6,659 bases of DNA from Ignavibacteriales bacterium CG12_big_fil_rev_8_21_14_0_65_30_8 (GTDB lineage Bacteria; Bacteroidota; Ignavibacteria; Ignavibacteriales; Ignavibacteriaceae), in contig PFGS01000294.1 of NCBI GenBank assembly GCA_002783525.1, forward strand, positions 1 through 6,659, read 5' to 3'. The first letter of the stretch is position 1. The number at the start of each line of letters is the position of its first letter. This document shows, in pieces, positions 1 to 6,151 of the stretch. Under the pieces are notes generated by a model. That model did no database searches. It was not told the DNA's origin and saw only the letters and a list, made by a program, of their open reading frames with translations. Position numbers and translations under genes: made by a program.

Positions 1-540
1 CCATAAATGAAGTTTTTCATATAGTTCAGGTTTTACAATTCCCTTAAACTTCATCTCCAATATTTCTTTTTTTAATCTTTCCGGTCTTGGTCCCCATTTA
101 AATAGTTCATTACCGTTTTCATCAAATACTATTAAGATAGGAATACTTTTAGTCCCGTTAGTTAAATATTTATCCATAATTTCAGGATTAGAATCTCTTA
201 AAACTATCACAAGATCAATGTTCTCATTTAACTCTGCTAGTTTTGCAACATAAGGAAGATTTTGTGCAGAGTCTCCACACCAATTTTCAGTAATAACCAT
301 CCAGGTTTGTTTATCATTTAAACTTGTGATCAATTCTGCTAGTTCTTTAGGGGGAACAAATGTTTTCTCAATTCTTTCACTTCTCTGAAGATTAAGTTTT
401 GTGTAATTAAATATCTCTAAATCTTCTTTGTTTAATCTAGAAGTATCTGTATTGTTGATCAGATCTTCAGTTATATTCATATACTCTGTATAAGATAATT
501 CTTTTTTAATTAATTTCTTTAATTCTAAATAGTTTTCCAT
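1..540 (-). CDS. Thioredoxin-fold family protein with single-cysteine WCGDS site (3' end outside window)
   Basis: My translation gives 180 codons from ATG at 540, running off the left edge without a stop. Residues 1-65 are a charged, largely helical N-terminal region. A thioredoxin-like core follows: a beta strand leading into W87-C88-G89-D90-S91, then a helix, then S132-I133-P134, which fits the cis-proline loop of the fold, then a strand and W149-G-P-R-P153. This arrangement matches the Bacteroidota/Ignavibacteriota 'thioredoxin family protein' group (Thioredoxin_9-like). The active site is CxxS rather than CxxC, so a classical dithiol-disulfide cycle is unlikely from this motif alone. No signal peptide is visible, so a cytoplasmic location is inferred. 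A weak GGTGA lies three bases before the ATG. The gene is divergent from the DUF2203 gene. The fold assignment is firm, but substrate and physiological role are unknown. Confidence 0.85.
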   Translation of the reverse strand, partial: MENYLELKKLIKKELSYTEYMNITEDLINNTDTSRLNKEDLEIFNYTKLNLQRSERIEKTFVPPKELAELITSLNDKQTWMVITENWCGDSAQNLPYVAKLAELNENIDLVIVLRDSNPEIMDKYLTNGTKSIPILIVFDENGNELFKWGPRPERLKKEILEMKFKGIVKPELYEKLHLW

Positions 541-701
541 TTTTCACCGTTATTTATTACAATCAAAAATAGTAAGATGCATTATTTTTAAAATTGATTC
601 CAAAAATGATCATTTAAACTATTTATCAAAAATTTATTTTTATTGTATGTAAATATTTATATCTTTCAAGAAAGAAAATGTAAACCAATTAACAAAACAA
701 T
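541..701. promoter_or_regulatory. Divergent intergenic region with a 12-bp palindrome
   Basis: This AT-rich spacer separates two divergently transcribed genes, so promoters for both should lie here. I could not pick a convincing -35/-10 pair in either direction. The one structured element is a perfect 12-bp palindrome, AAATGATCATTT, at 604-615, near the middle of the spacer and a plausible operator. The plus-strand gene has no clear ribosome-binding site in its last 20 leader bases. Confidence 0.35.
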
Positions 702-1094
702 ATGTTATTCGAAAAATATTTTACACCGGCAGAAGCCGTAAAAACTCTGCTTTTAGTAAAGCAAATAGTAAGAGATATTCTAAATTCTGCAAGTGAATTA
801 AGATTGTTAAAGATAGGCGAACAAAAAGATATATTAGATAACCCGGTTATTGCCGACCATTTACAAAAAATAAATGATTATGTTGAAGAAATTAAAGAAT
901 TGGGATGTTTTTATAAGGACTGGAATTTTGAAATCGGTTTAGTTGATTTTCCTTCTATTATTAATGAAGAAGAAGTTATGCTTTGTTGGAAAAGTGATGA
1001 AACAGAAATAAAGTATTACCATTACTACAAAGATGGTTTTGCAGGAAGAAAACCTATTCCTGAAAAATATTTTGTAGAAGAAATAGTAGCTTAA
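702..1094 (+). CDS. DUF2203 family protein
   Basis: A 130-residue soluble protein with no signal peptide or membrane segment. Residues 1-65 are predicted mostly helical and begin with the family-like opening KYFTPAEA (5-12). The C-terminal half carries the DUF2203 hallmarks: G68-C69 followed by K72-D73, GLVDFP at 79-84, LCWK at 94-97, H107, and GFAGRKP at 112-118. Length agrees with family members of about 120-140 residues. The function of the family is not established. The run of conserved C, D, H, R and W residues suggests a binding site, but I cannot name a ligand. The ATG at 702 places the family opening at the N-terminus; no obvious Shine-Dalgarno precedes it. The gene stands alone: divergent from the thioredoxin-fold gene and convergent with serC. 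Confidence 0.85.
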   Translation: MLFEKYFTPAEAVKTLLLVKQIVRDILNSASELRLLKIGEQKDILDNPVIADHLQKINDYVEEIKELGCFYKDWNFEIGLVDFPSIINEEEVMLCWKSDETEIKYYHYYKDGFAGRKPIPEKYFVEEIVA

Positions 1095-1124
1095 AAGTTT
1101 TGTAGAATTGTATTCTAAAAAATA

Positions 1125-1183
1125 AGATTCCCGAAATCTTTGCTTGCCTACCTATGTGTAATTCTTCAGTATTTCGGGAATCT
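1125..1183. terminator. Inverted repeat between convergent genes, likely terminator of serC
   Basis: The arm AGATTCCCGAAAT (1125-1137) is perfectly complementary to ATTTCGGGAATCT (1171-1183), giving a 13-bp stem with a 33-nt loop. It lies between the DUF2203 stop (1094) and the serC stop (1193). Read on the minus strand, the stem begins 10 bases after the serC stop codon and is followed by TTATTTTTTAG, a good U-tract. In the plus direction the following bases (CTTAAATATTT) make a poor U-tract, so termination of DUF2203 there would be weaker. The loop is long for a simple intrinsic terminator. Confidence 0.65.
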
Positions 1184-1192
1184 CTTAAATAT

Positions 1193-2275
1193 TTAACCGT
1201 TCTTTTGCTGGAAGTCTTTCATAAATTTAACAAGCTCTTCAACTGCAGTCTTTGGACAAGCATTGTATATTGATGCTCTCAATCCACCGATAGATCTATG
1301 TCCTTTAATTCCACTGAATCCATTTGCTAAAGCTTCAGCTATAAGTTTCTTTTCTAATTCTTCAGTTGCAAGATTAAAAGTTACATTCATTATAGAACGG
1401 CTGTCTTTTTGTGAGTGTCCTTTAAAATAGCCATTACTCTCATCAATACAATTGTAAAGCAGTTCTGCTTTTTCTTTATTTACTTTATACATTGCATCGA
1501 GCCCGCCCATATTTTTTAGCCACTTAGCAACAAGCCCGATCATATAAACACCAAACACAGGAGGAGTGTTGAACATAGAATCTTTTTCTGTATGAGTATT
1601 ATAATTTAACATTGTGAATAAATTATCTGGGCTTCTCTTTAAGAGATCATCTCGGATAATTACAAATGTTACACCTGAAGGGCCCATATTTTTCTGTGCA
1701 CCTGCGTAAATGATTCCGTATTTATTTACATCAATTTTTTTATGAAGAATATCTGATGATGCATCACAAACCAGTGGAACATCTCCCGTTTCAGGTTCTG
1801 AATTCCATTGAGTTCCGTAAATTGTATTGTTAGAAGTAAAATGAACATAAGCTGCATCATTAGAAAAATTAAATTCATTTGGTATTCTGTCAAAGCTGGT
1901 TTCTTCGGAACTGGCGGCAATATTTACAGCACCAACTCTCTTTGCTTCCTTTACAGCTTTTTTTGACCACGATCCCGTTACAATATAATCGGCTTTATTA
2001 TTAGGAGGCATAATGTTCATTGGTACCATAGCAAATTGAGTACTTGCACCACCCTGCAGAAAAAGTAAATGATAATTATCAGGAATACTCAAAAGAGATT
2101 TTAAATTATCTTTTGCTTCACCAATAATTGAATCAAATGTTTTTGAGCGGTGACTTATCTCAAGCACCGACATACCAACACCGGGTAATGAGTAAAGATT
2201 TTCCTGTGCTTCTTTTAACACTTCTTCCGGTAATACTGCCGGACCAGCATTAAAATTATTTATTCTATCTTTCAT
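1193..2275 (-). CDS. serC: Phosphoserine aminotransferase
   Basis: SerC catalyses the PLP-dependent transamination of 3-phosphohydroxypyruvate with glutamate to give phosphoserine, the second step of serine synthesis; it can also act in pyridoxal phosphate synthesis. With the ATG at 2275 the protein has 360 residues, the usual family length. Visible motifs are the start FNAGPAVLP (8-16), H42-R43 in the SHRS segment, the phosphate-binding GGAS (75-78), W103, D171 for the pyridine nitrogen, the PLP lysine K195 in AGAQKNMGPSG, and GHRSIGGLR (325-333) carrying the phosphate-binding H/R residues. The ATG is preceded by AAAGGTGG. An in-frame TTG at 2302 would add nine residues that lie outside the family alignment, so I reject it. 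The gene lies 28 bp after DUF1015 and is probably co-transcribed with it. A serA gene is not adjacent. Confidence 0.97.
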   Translation of the reverse strand: MKDRINNFNAGPAVLPEEVLKEAQENLYSLPGVGMSVLEISHRSKTFDSIIGEAKDNLKSLLSIPDNYHLLFLQGGASTQFAMVPMNIMPPNNKADYIVTGSWSKKAVKEAKRVGAVNIAASSEETSFDRIPNEFNFSNDAAYVHFTSNNTIYGTQWNSEPETGDVPLVCDASSDILHKKIDVNKYGIIYAGAQKNMGPSGVTFVIIRDDLLKRSPDNLFTMLNYNTHTEKDSMFNTPPVFGVYMIGLVAKWLKNMGGLDAMYKVNKEKAELLYNCIDESNGYFKGHSQKDSRSIMNVTFNLATEELEKKLIAEALANGFSGIKGHRSIGGLRASIYNACPKTAVEELVKFMKDFQQKNG

Positions 2276-2279
2276 TTTT

Positions 2280-2287
2280 CCACCTTT
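2280..2287 (-). promoter_or_regulatory. Ribosome-binding site that decides the serC start
   Basis: On the minus strand AAAGGTGG ends four bases before the ATG at 2275. It resembles AGGAGG with one mismatch and supports that ATG over the upstream in-frame TTG at 2302, which begins one base after the DUF1015 stop and has no comparable site. Confidence 0.7.
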
Positions 2288-2303
2288 ATAGTTTTTTATC
2301 AAA

Positions 2304-3551
2304 TTAAATTAAATGTACCACTAAACCGTCTCTTAACTTTGGTTCAAACCATGTTGATTTTGGAGGCATTTTTTCGCCTGCGTCAGAAATGTTGATCAGA
2401 TCATTAACAGATAATGGATGAAGTGAAAAAGCCACAGAGGTTTTACCGCTGTCGACAAGTTTTTCAAGTTCTTTAGTCCCTCGTATTCCACCAACAAAAT
2501 CTATTCTTTTATTTGTTCTCGGATCATCAATATTTAGTATTGGATTAAGTAAAAAATTCTGAAGAATACTAACATCTAATTTTTCACCGATATTATCACT
2601 AAGAGAATTGCTTGCTATAACTGAATCTCTAGCAGAAAGTTTATACCATTCCCCATCCAAATACATACTGAATGTTTTTGTTTTTGCCGGTTCTTTCTCT
2701 GTGGTTTTTTCAACTGAAAATTTATCGTTAATACTATTTAAAAATTCTTCTTTATTCATTCCGTTTAAATCGTGTACAACACGATTATAAGCCAGAATTT
2801 TTAATTGTTCTGCAGGGAATAAAACACATAAAAAAAAGTTGTATTCTTCATCTCCTTTATGATCGGGGTTATTATCTCTCTTTTCATTTCTTGCTCTCCA
2901 GGCGCTTGCAGCTCTATGGTGTCCGTCAGCAATATAAAGGGATTTAACATTTTTAATTTCATCAACAATTAAAGAATTTAACTCTTCTGGAAGCAGCCAG
3001 ATTTTATGAGTTATTCCATCTTCAGATGTAAAATCGTATTCAGGTCCTTGTCTATTTAATACGTTTTCTACAGCTTCATTTATTTTATCAACACCTTTGT
3101 ATGTTAAAAAAACCGGACCTGTTTGTGCAGATGTAGTAATTATATGATTTGTTCTGTCATCTTCTTTTTCTTTTCGTGTATTTTCGTGTTTTAATATCAC
3201 ATTGTTTTCATAATCATCTACAGAAAAAGTAGCTGCAATTCCGGTTTGTTTTCTGCCATCCATTATTAACTGATATAAGTAAAATCTTGGTGTTTCATCC
3301 TGAATTAAAGGAGCTTTTTGTTTTAATAGATCTAAATTTTCTTTTGCTTTTGCATATACTTCGGGTGAATATGCATCAACGCTGTCATCCAAAGTTGCTT
3401 CTGCTCTTCCTATTCTTAGAAAAGTTAAATCGTTACCATCAACTAATTGTTTTGCTTCTTCTCTGTTTACAACATCATAAGGTACACTTGCAACTTTTTG
3501 GGCAACATCTTTTTGAGGTCTAAGTGCTTTGAAAGGTCTTATTACTGCCAT
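2304..3551 (-). CDS. DUF1015 family protein, serC-linked
   Basis: A 415-residue soluble protein of the DUF1015 family, full length. Family signatures appear in order: an N-terminal PFKALRP (6-12), SVPYDV (22-27), KHENTRKEKEDDR (121-133), the central ADGHHRAASA (208-217), AYNRVVHDL (254-262), and the C-terminal MPPKSTWFEPKLRDGL (395-410). DUF1015 genes are known as frequent neighbours of serA and serC, and here serC follows 28 bp downstream on the same strand. The family's biochemical activity is not something I can state from the sequence. The DGHHR motif is reminiscent of G-x-H-R motifs in the ParB/sulfiredoxin/free-serine-kinase superfamily, so a role in serine or phosphoserine chemistry is a reasonable hypothesis. 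The ATG at 3551 has GGAGA six bases upstream. Family assignment is firm; function is open. Confidence 0.9.
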   Translation of the reverse strand: MAVIRPFKALRPQKDVAQKVASVPYDVVNREEAKQLVDGNDLTFLRIGRAEATLDDSVDAYSPEVYAKAKENLDLLKQKAPLIQDETPRFYLYQLIMDGRKQTGIAATFSVDDYENNVILKHENTRKEKEDDRTNHIITTSAQTGPVFLTYKGVDKINEAVENVLNRQGPEYDFTSEDGITHKIWLLPEELNSLIVDEIKNVKSLYIADGHHRAASAWRARNEKRDNNPDHKGDEEYNFFLCVLFPAEQLKILAYNRVVHDLNGMNKEEFLNSINDKFSVEKTTEKEPAKTKTFSMYLDGEWYKLSARDSVIASNSLSDNIGEKLDVSILQNFLLNPILNIDDPRTNKRIDFVGGIRGTKELEKLVDSGKTSVAFSLHPLSVNDLINISDAGEKMPPKSTWFEPKLRDGLVVHLI

Positions 3552-3557
3552 TTACTG

Positions 3558-3562
3558 TCTCC
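3558..3562 (-). promoter_or_regulatory. Ribosome-binding site of the DUF1015 gene
   Basis: GGAGA on the minus strand, six bases before the ATG at 3551. It is a clear Shine-Dalgarno sequence, stronger than anything before the plus-strand genes, and fixes the DUF1015 start. Confidence 0.65.
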
Positions 3563-3629
3563 ATAATTTTCTGAATTGGAAATACTAAAATCTAAATAAT
3601 CTGAACAATAATCCACAAAAGAGCAAGTA

Positions 3630-3657
3630 ATAGTAGAATTTGATTTTCAAATATCAA
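3630..3657 (-). promoter_or_regulatory. Candidate promoter for DUF1015-serC
   Basis: On the minus strand TTGATA (3657-3652) and TACTAT (3635-3630) are separated by 16 bp, resembling a sigma-70-type -35/-10 pair (5 of 6 and 4 of 6 consensus matches). The implied leader is about 70 nt. The region is so AT-rich that chance matches are likely. Confidence 0.3.
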
Positions 3658-3670
3658 TGTTTCAGTTTTT

Positions 3671-3676
3671 TATAAT
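3671..3676 (+). promoter_or_regulatory. Candidate -10 box for the alkaline phosphatase gene
   Basis: A perfect TATAAT lies 39 bases before the ATG at 3716, in the spacer shared with the divergent DUF1015 gene. No acceptable -35 element is found 16-18 bp upstream, so this is only a candidate. A second TATAAT at 3694-3699 is too close to the start codon to be likely. Confidence 0.3.
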
Positions 3677-3715
3677 ATATTTAAGCTTCATTTTATAATT
3701 TAAAATAACCTGATA

Positions 3716-5350
3716 ATGAATAGAATAATTTTATTATTGATATTTACTTTAATCAGTAACTTCTTATTAACTGCACAGAATAAAAAAGCATTCCCAAAAT
3801 TAGTAGTTGGAATTGTTGTTGATCAGATGAGATTTGATTATCTCTATAGATTTAATCCTTTATATGGAGAAAACGGCTTTAAAAAATTAATGAAAGACGG
3901 AAGTAACTTTACTTTTGCTCATTTCAATTATATTCCTACTTATACAGGTCCCGGACATGCTTCAATTTATACAGGAACCACACCATATTATCACGGAATT
4001 ATTTCTAATAGCTGGTTTGACAAAAAAACAAAAAAAACTATTTATTGTACAAGTGATAAAAATTATAAAACTATTGGAGCGGATAATGATAACGGTGAGA
4101 TGTCACCAAAGCAATTACTTTCAACTACTATTACAGATCAACTTAAAATGGCGACTAATAATAAAGGGAAAGTTATAAGTGTTTCTATAAAAGATAGAGC
4201 AGCAATTTTACCAGGAGGACATAGACCTGACGGAGCTTATTGGTATGATTCTAAAAGTGGAAATTTTATTACATCTTCCTTTTATATGAATGATCTTCCC
4301 AATTGGGTTAAAGAATTTAACAGTAAAAAATTACCTGACAAATATATGTCAACTCAATGGGATCTATCTTATCCTTTAGAAAAATATTGGCTTAACTTTC
4401 CTGATGAAAGAAACTTTGAAGAAGATTTATTTTTAGAAAAAAGAACAAGTTTTCCTCATACATTTAAGTTCATCCCTGAAAAAGAAAAGAAAGAATTATT
4501 AAAAAGTACACCTTACGGGAATGAATTATTGTACAATCTTGCAGTTTCAGCTTTAACAAATGAAAATCTTGGTAAAGATGAAATTACAGATTTTTTAGCG
4601 ATAAGTTTTTCTTCTACAGATTATATTGGACACAACTACGGACCAAATTCTGTAGAGATTGAAGACACATATGTAAAATTAGATTTGTTAGTTGCTAAGC
4701 TTATAAATGAATTAAATAAAAATATTGGTGAGGGAAATTATATTTTATTTTTAACAGCAGATCACGGGGTTGCAGAAAATCCAGAGTATTTATGGGAACA
4801 TAACATTAAGGGTAATTGGATAAACTTTAAAATGATTTCTGATTCTTTATATGAATATTCAGAAAAGAATTATGGGGCAAATGTAATTGAAAAAGTTTCA
4901 AACAAACAAATTTTCTTAAAATATGATTTAATAAAATCATTAAAATTAGATTTATCCAATGTTAGAAAAAGCTTTTCCGAATATTTAATAAATGCTTTTC
5001 CATTTATTGCTCAAACTACAACCAGAGATAATTTAACGCAATTTGTTGCAAGCAGATCTTCATCAAATCTTATATTGAACGGTTTTAGTCCTTTGCGTTC
5101 AGGTGATGTTGTTTTAGAACTACAACCCGGTTATATACCAGGCTCCTCAAAAGATAGATACGTAACACACGGCTCCAGCTACCCTTATGATACACATGTT
5201 CCATTACTTTTTTACGGATGGAATATTCCCAGCCAAACAATTAATACACCTGTTTATACTATTGATATTGCAGCAACAATATCTGATCTTCTTCAAATAA
5301 CTGAACCAAGCGGCAATATGGGCATACCATTGATATCACATATAAAATAA
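3716..5350 (+). CDS. Secreted PafA-type alkaline phosphatase
   Basis: A 544-residue exported phosphomonoesterase of the alkaline phosphatase/phosphodiesterase superfamily, closest by motif to Elizabethkingia PafA. Residues 1-20 form a signal peptide with likely cleavage after LLTA, before Q21; there is no lipobox, so it should be periplasmic or secreted. Active-site residues are all present by alignment of motifs: D36 (VVDQMR), nucleophile T77 in TYTGPGHAS, N98, K159 and R161 (IKDRAAILPGG), D302 and H306 (STDYIGH), D349-H350 (TADHG), and H494 (YDTHVPLLFYG). The K/R pair is characteristic of PafA-like monoesterases and argues against a nucleotide diesterase role. The expected function is release of phosphate from organic phosphomonoesters outside the cytoplasm with two zinc ions. 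No Shine-Dalgarno is evident. A second exported phosphatase follows 72 bp downstream. Confidence 0.93.
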   Translation: MNRIILLLIFTLISNFLLTAQNKKAFPKLVVGIVVDQMRFDYLYRFNPLYGENGFKKLMKDGSNFTFAHFNYIPTYTGPGHASIYTGTTPYYHGIISNSWFDKKTKKTIYCTSDKNYKTIGADNDNGEMSPKQLLSTTITDQLKMATNNKGKVISVSIKDRAAILPGGHRPDGAYWYDSKSGNFITSSFYMNDLPNWVKEFNSKKLPDKYMSTQWDLSYPLEKYWLNFPDERNFEEDLFLEKRTSFPHTFKFIPEKEKKELLKSTPYGNELLYNLAVSALTNENLGKDEITDFLAISFSSTDYIGHNYGPNSVEIEDTYVKLDLLVAKLINELNKNIGEGNYILFLTADHGVAENPEYLWEHNIKGNWINFKMISDSLYEYSEKNYGANVIEKVSNKQIFLKYDLIKSLKLDLSNVRKSFSEYLINAFPFIAQTTTRDNLTQFVASRSSSNLILNGFSPLRSGDVVLELQPGYIPGSSKDRYVTHGSSYPYDTHVPLLFYGWNIPSQTINTPVYTIDIAATISDLLQITEPSGNMGIPLISHIK

Positions 5351-5422
5351 AGTAATTTGTATTTTCAGCTTATTTTGTTATCATGTCTGCTCTAATTTCT
5401 TAAATAAATTAAAAATTGAATT

Positions 5423-6079
5423 ATGAAAAAACATTATTCTATCATTCTAATAATATTATTTACTTTACCATTGTGGAATGGTTGTGATTTAAATAAAAAA
5501 GAAATACCCAATCTTGCTGATATAAGGGCACAGATAAAAGAATATCATAAAAGTGGGAAATATGATTCTGATTTGAATAGAATTTTTAATCGTGTGAATT
5601 TAGAATTTTCAAAAATTACTTCCAAAGAAAATTCATTAGTAGTTTTTGATATTGATGAAACCACTCTTTCAAATTATCAATTTGGTTTGGATTATGATTT
5701 TGGTTATAATGAACAAATTTGGGATGAATGGGTAAGACAGAAAAAAGCTGTTGCAATAAAACAAACTAAAGATTTTTATGATATGATCATTTCAAAAGGT
5801 TACAAAGTTGCATTTATCACCGGTAGAAATACAAATCACTATATCGATACTAAAGAAAATTTAATAAAAGAAGGGTTCACTGTTTTTGATACTTTGATTA
5901 CAAGAAGAATGGATGATTTAAAATCATCTGCAGTTACTTATAAATCAAATGAGAGGAATAAGCTTGTTGAAAAAGGTTATGAAATTGTTGCTACGATCGG
6001 CGATCAGTATAGTGATATTCTTGGAACAAACCATGGAATGCAAGTTAAACTTCCAAATTATCAATACATTGTAAATTAA
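5423..6079 (+). CDS. HAD-family acid phosphatase, probable lipoprotein
   Basis: A 218-residue HAD phosphatase, related to the class B/C bacterial acid phosphatases (subfamily IIIB, e(P4)-like). Residues 1-20 are a hydrophobic signal segment ending in WNGC, with C21 a probable lipidation site, although tryptophan at -3 is atypical. The HAD motifs are complete: motif I FDIDETTLSN (75-84) with D76 as nucleophile and D78 as acid/base, motif II FITGRN (131-136) with T133, a motif III lysine (K174 or K180), and motif IV GDQYSDILG (193-201) with D194 and D198 for magnesium. The size and the DIDET signature fit a compact periplasmic nucleotide or phosphomonoester phosphatase, not the serine-pathway enzyme SerB, which is cytoplasmic. 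It lies 72 bp after the alkaline phosphatase on the same strand with no evident terminator between, so co-transcription is plausible. Exact substrate is unknown. Confidence 0.85.
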   Translation: MKKHYSIILIILFTLPLWNGCDLNKKEIPNLADIRAQIKEYHKSGKYDSDLNRIFNRVNLEFSKITSKENSLVVFDIDETTLSNYQFGLDYDFGYNEQIWDEWVRQKKAVAIKQTKDFYDMIISKGYKVAFITGRNTNHYIDTKENLIKEGFTVFDTLITRRMDDLKSSAVTYKSNERNKLVEKGYEIVATIGDQYSDILGTNHGMQVKLPNYQYIVN

Positions 6080-6151
6080 TTTCTTATTTATTAACTCCAC
6101 ATAAATTCTTTATATTTACTCTTAAATTAATTTTAAGATAGAATTCTAAAA

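Noticed and set aside
2276..2302. Upstream in-frame TTG start that would extend serC by nine residues
   Set aside because: The extra residues lie outside the SerC family N-terminus, the TTG has no ribosome-binding site, and AAAGGTGG sits directly before the ATG at 2275.
2608..3523. Plus-strand open frames inside the DUF1015 gene
   Set aside because: They lie opposite a full-length conserved family protein; the translations are low-complexity Leu-rich shadows with no family motif.
3640..3657. TTGAT...ATCAA inverted repeat in the DUF1015/phosphatase spacer as an operator
   Set aside because: Five-bp arms with an eight-base gap are expected by chance in DNA this AT-rich, and one arm overlaps the candidate -35 box.
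5423..6079. HAD phosphatase as SerB, completing the serine pathway with serC
   Set aside because: It has an export signal and a probable lipid anchor, its motif I is of the DIDET acid-phosphatase type, and it is on the opposite strand away from serC.
6121..6137. AT-only hairpin CTTAAA...TTTAAG ahead of valS, considered as a terminator or leader regulator
   Set aside because: The six-bp arms are nearly all A/T and too weak to terminate. There is no room for a T-box, and no specifier or antiterminator sequence is visible.
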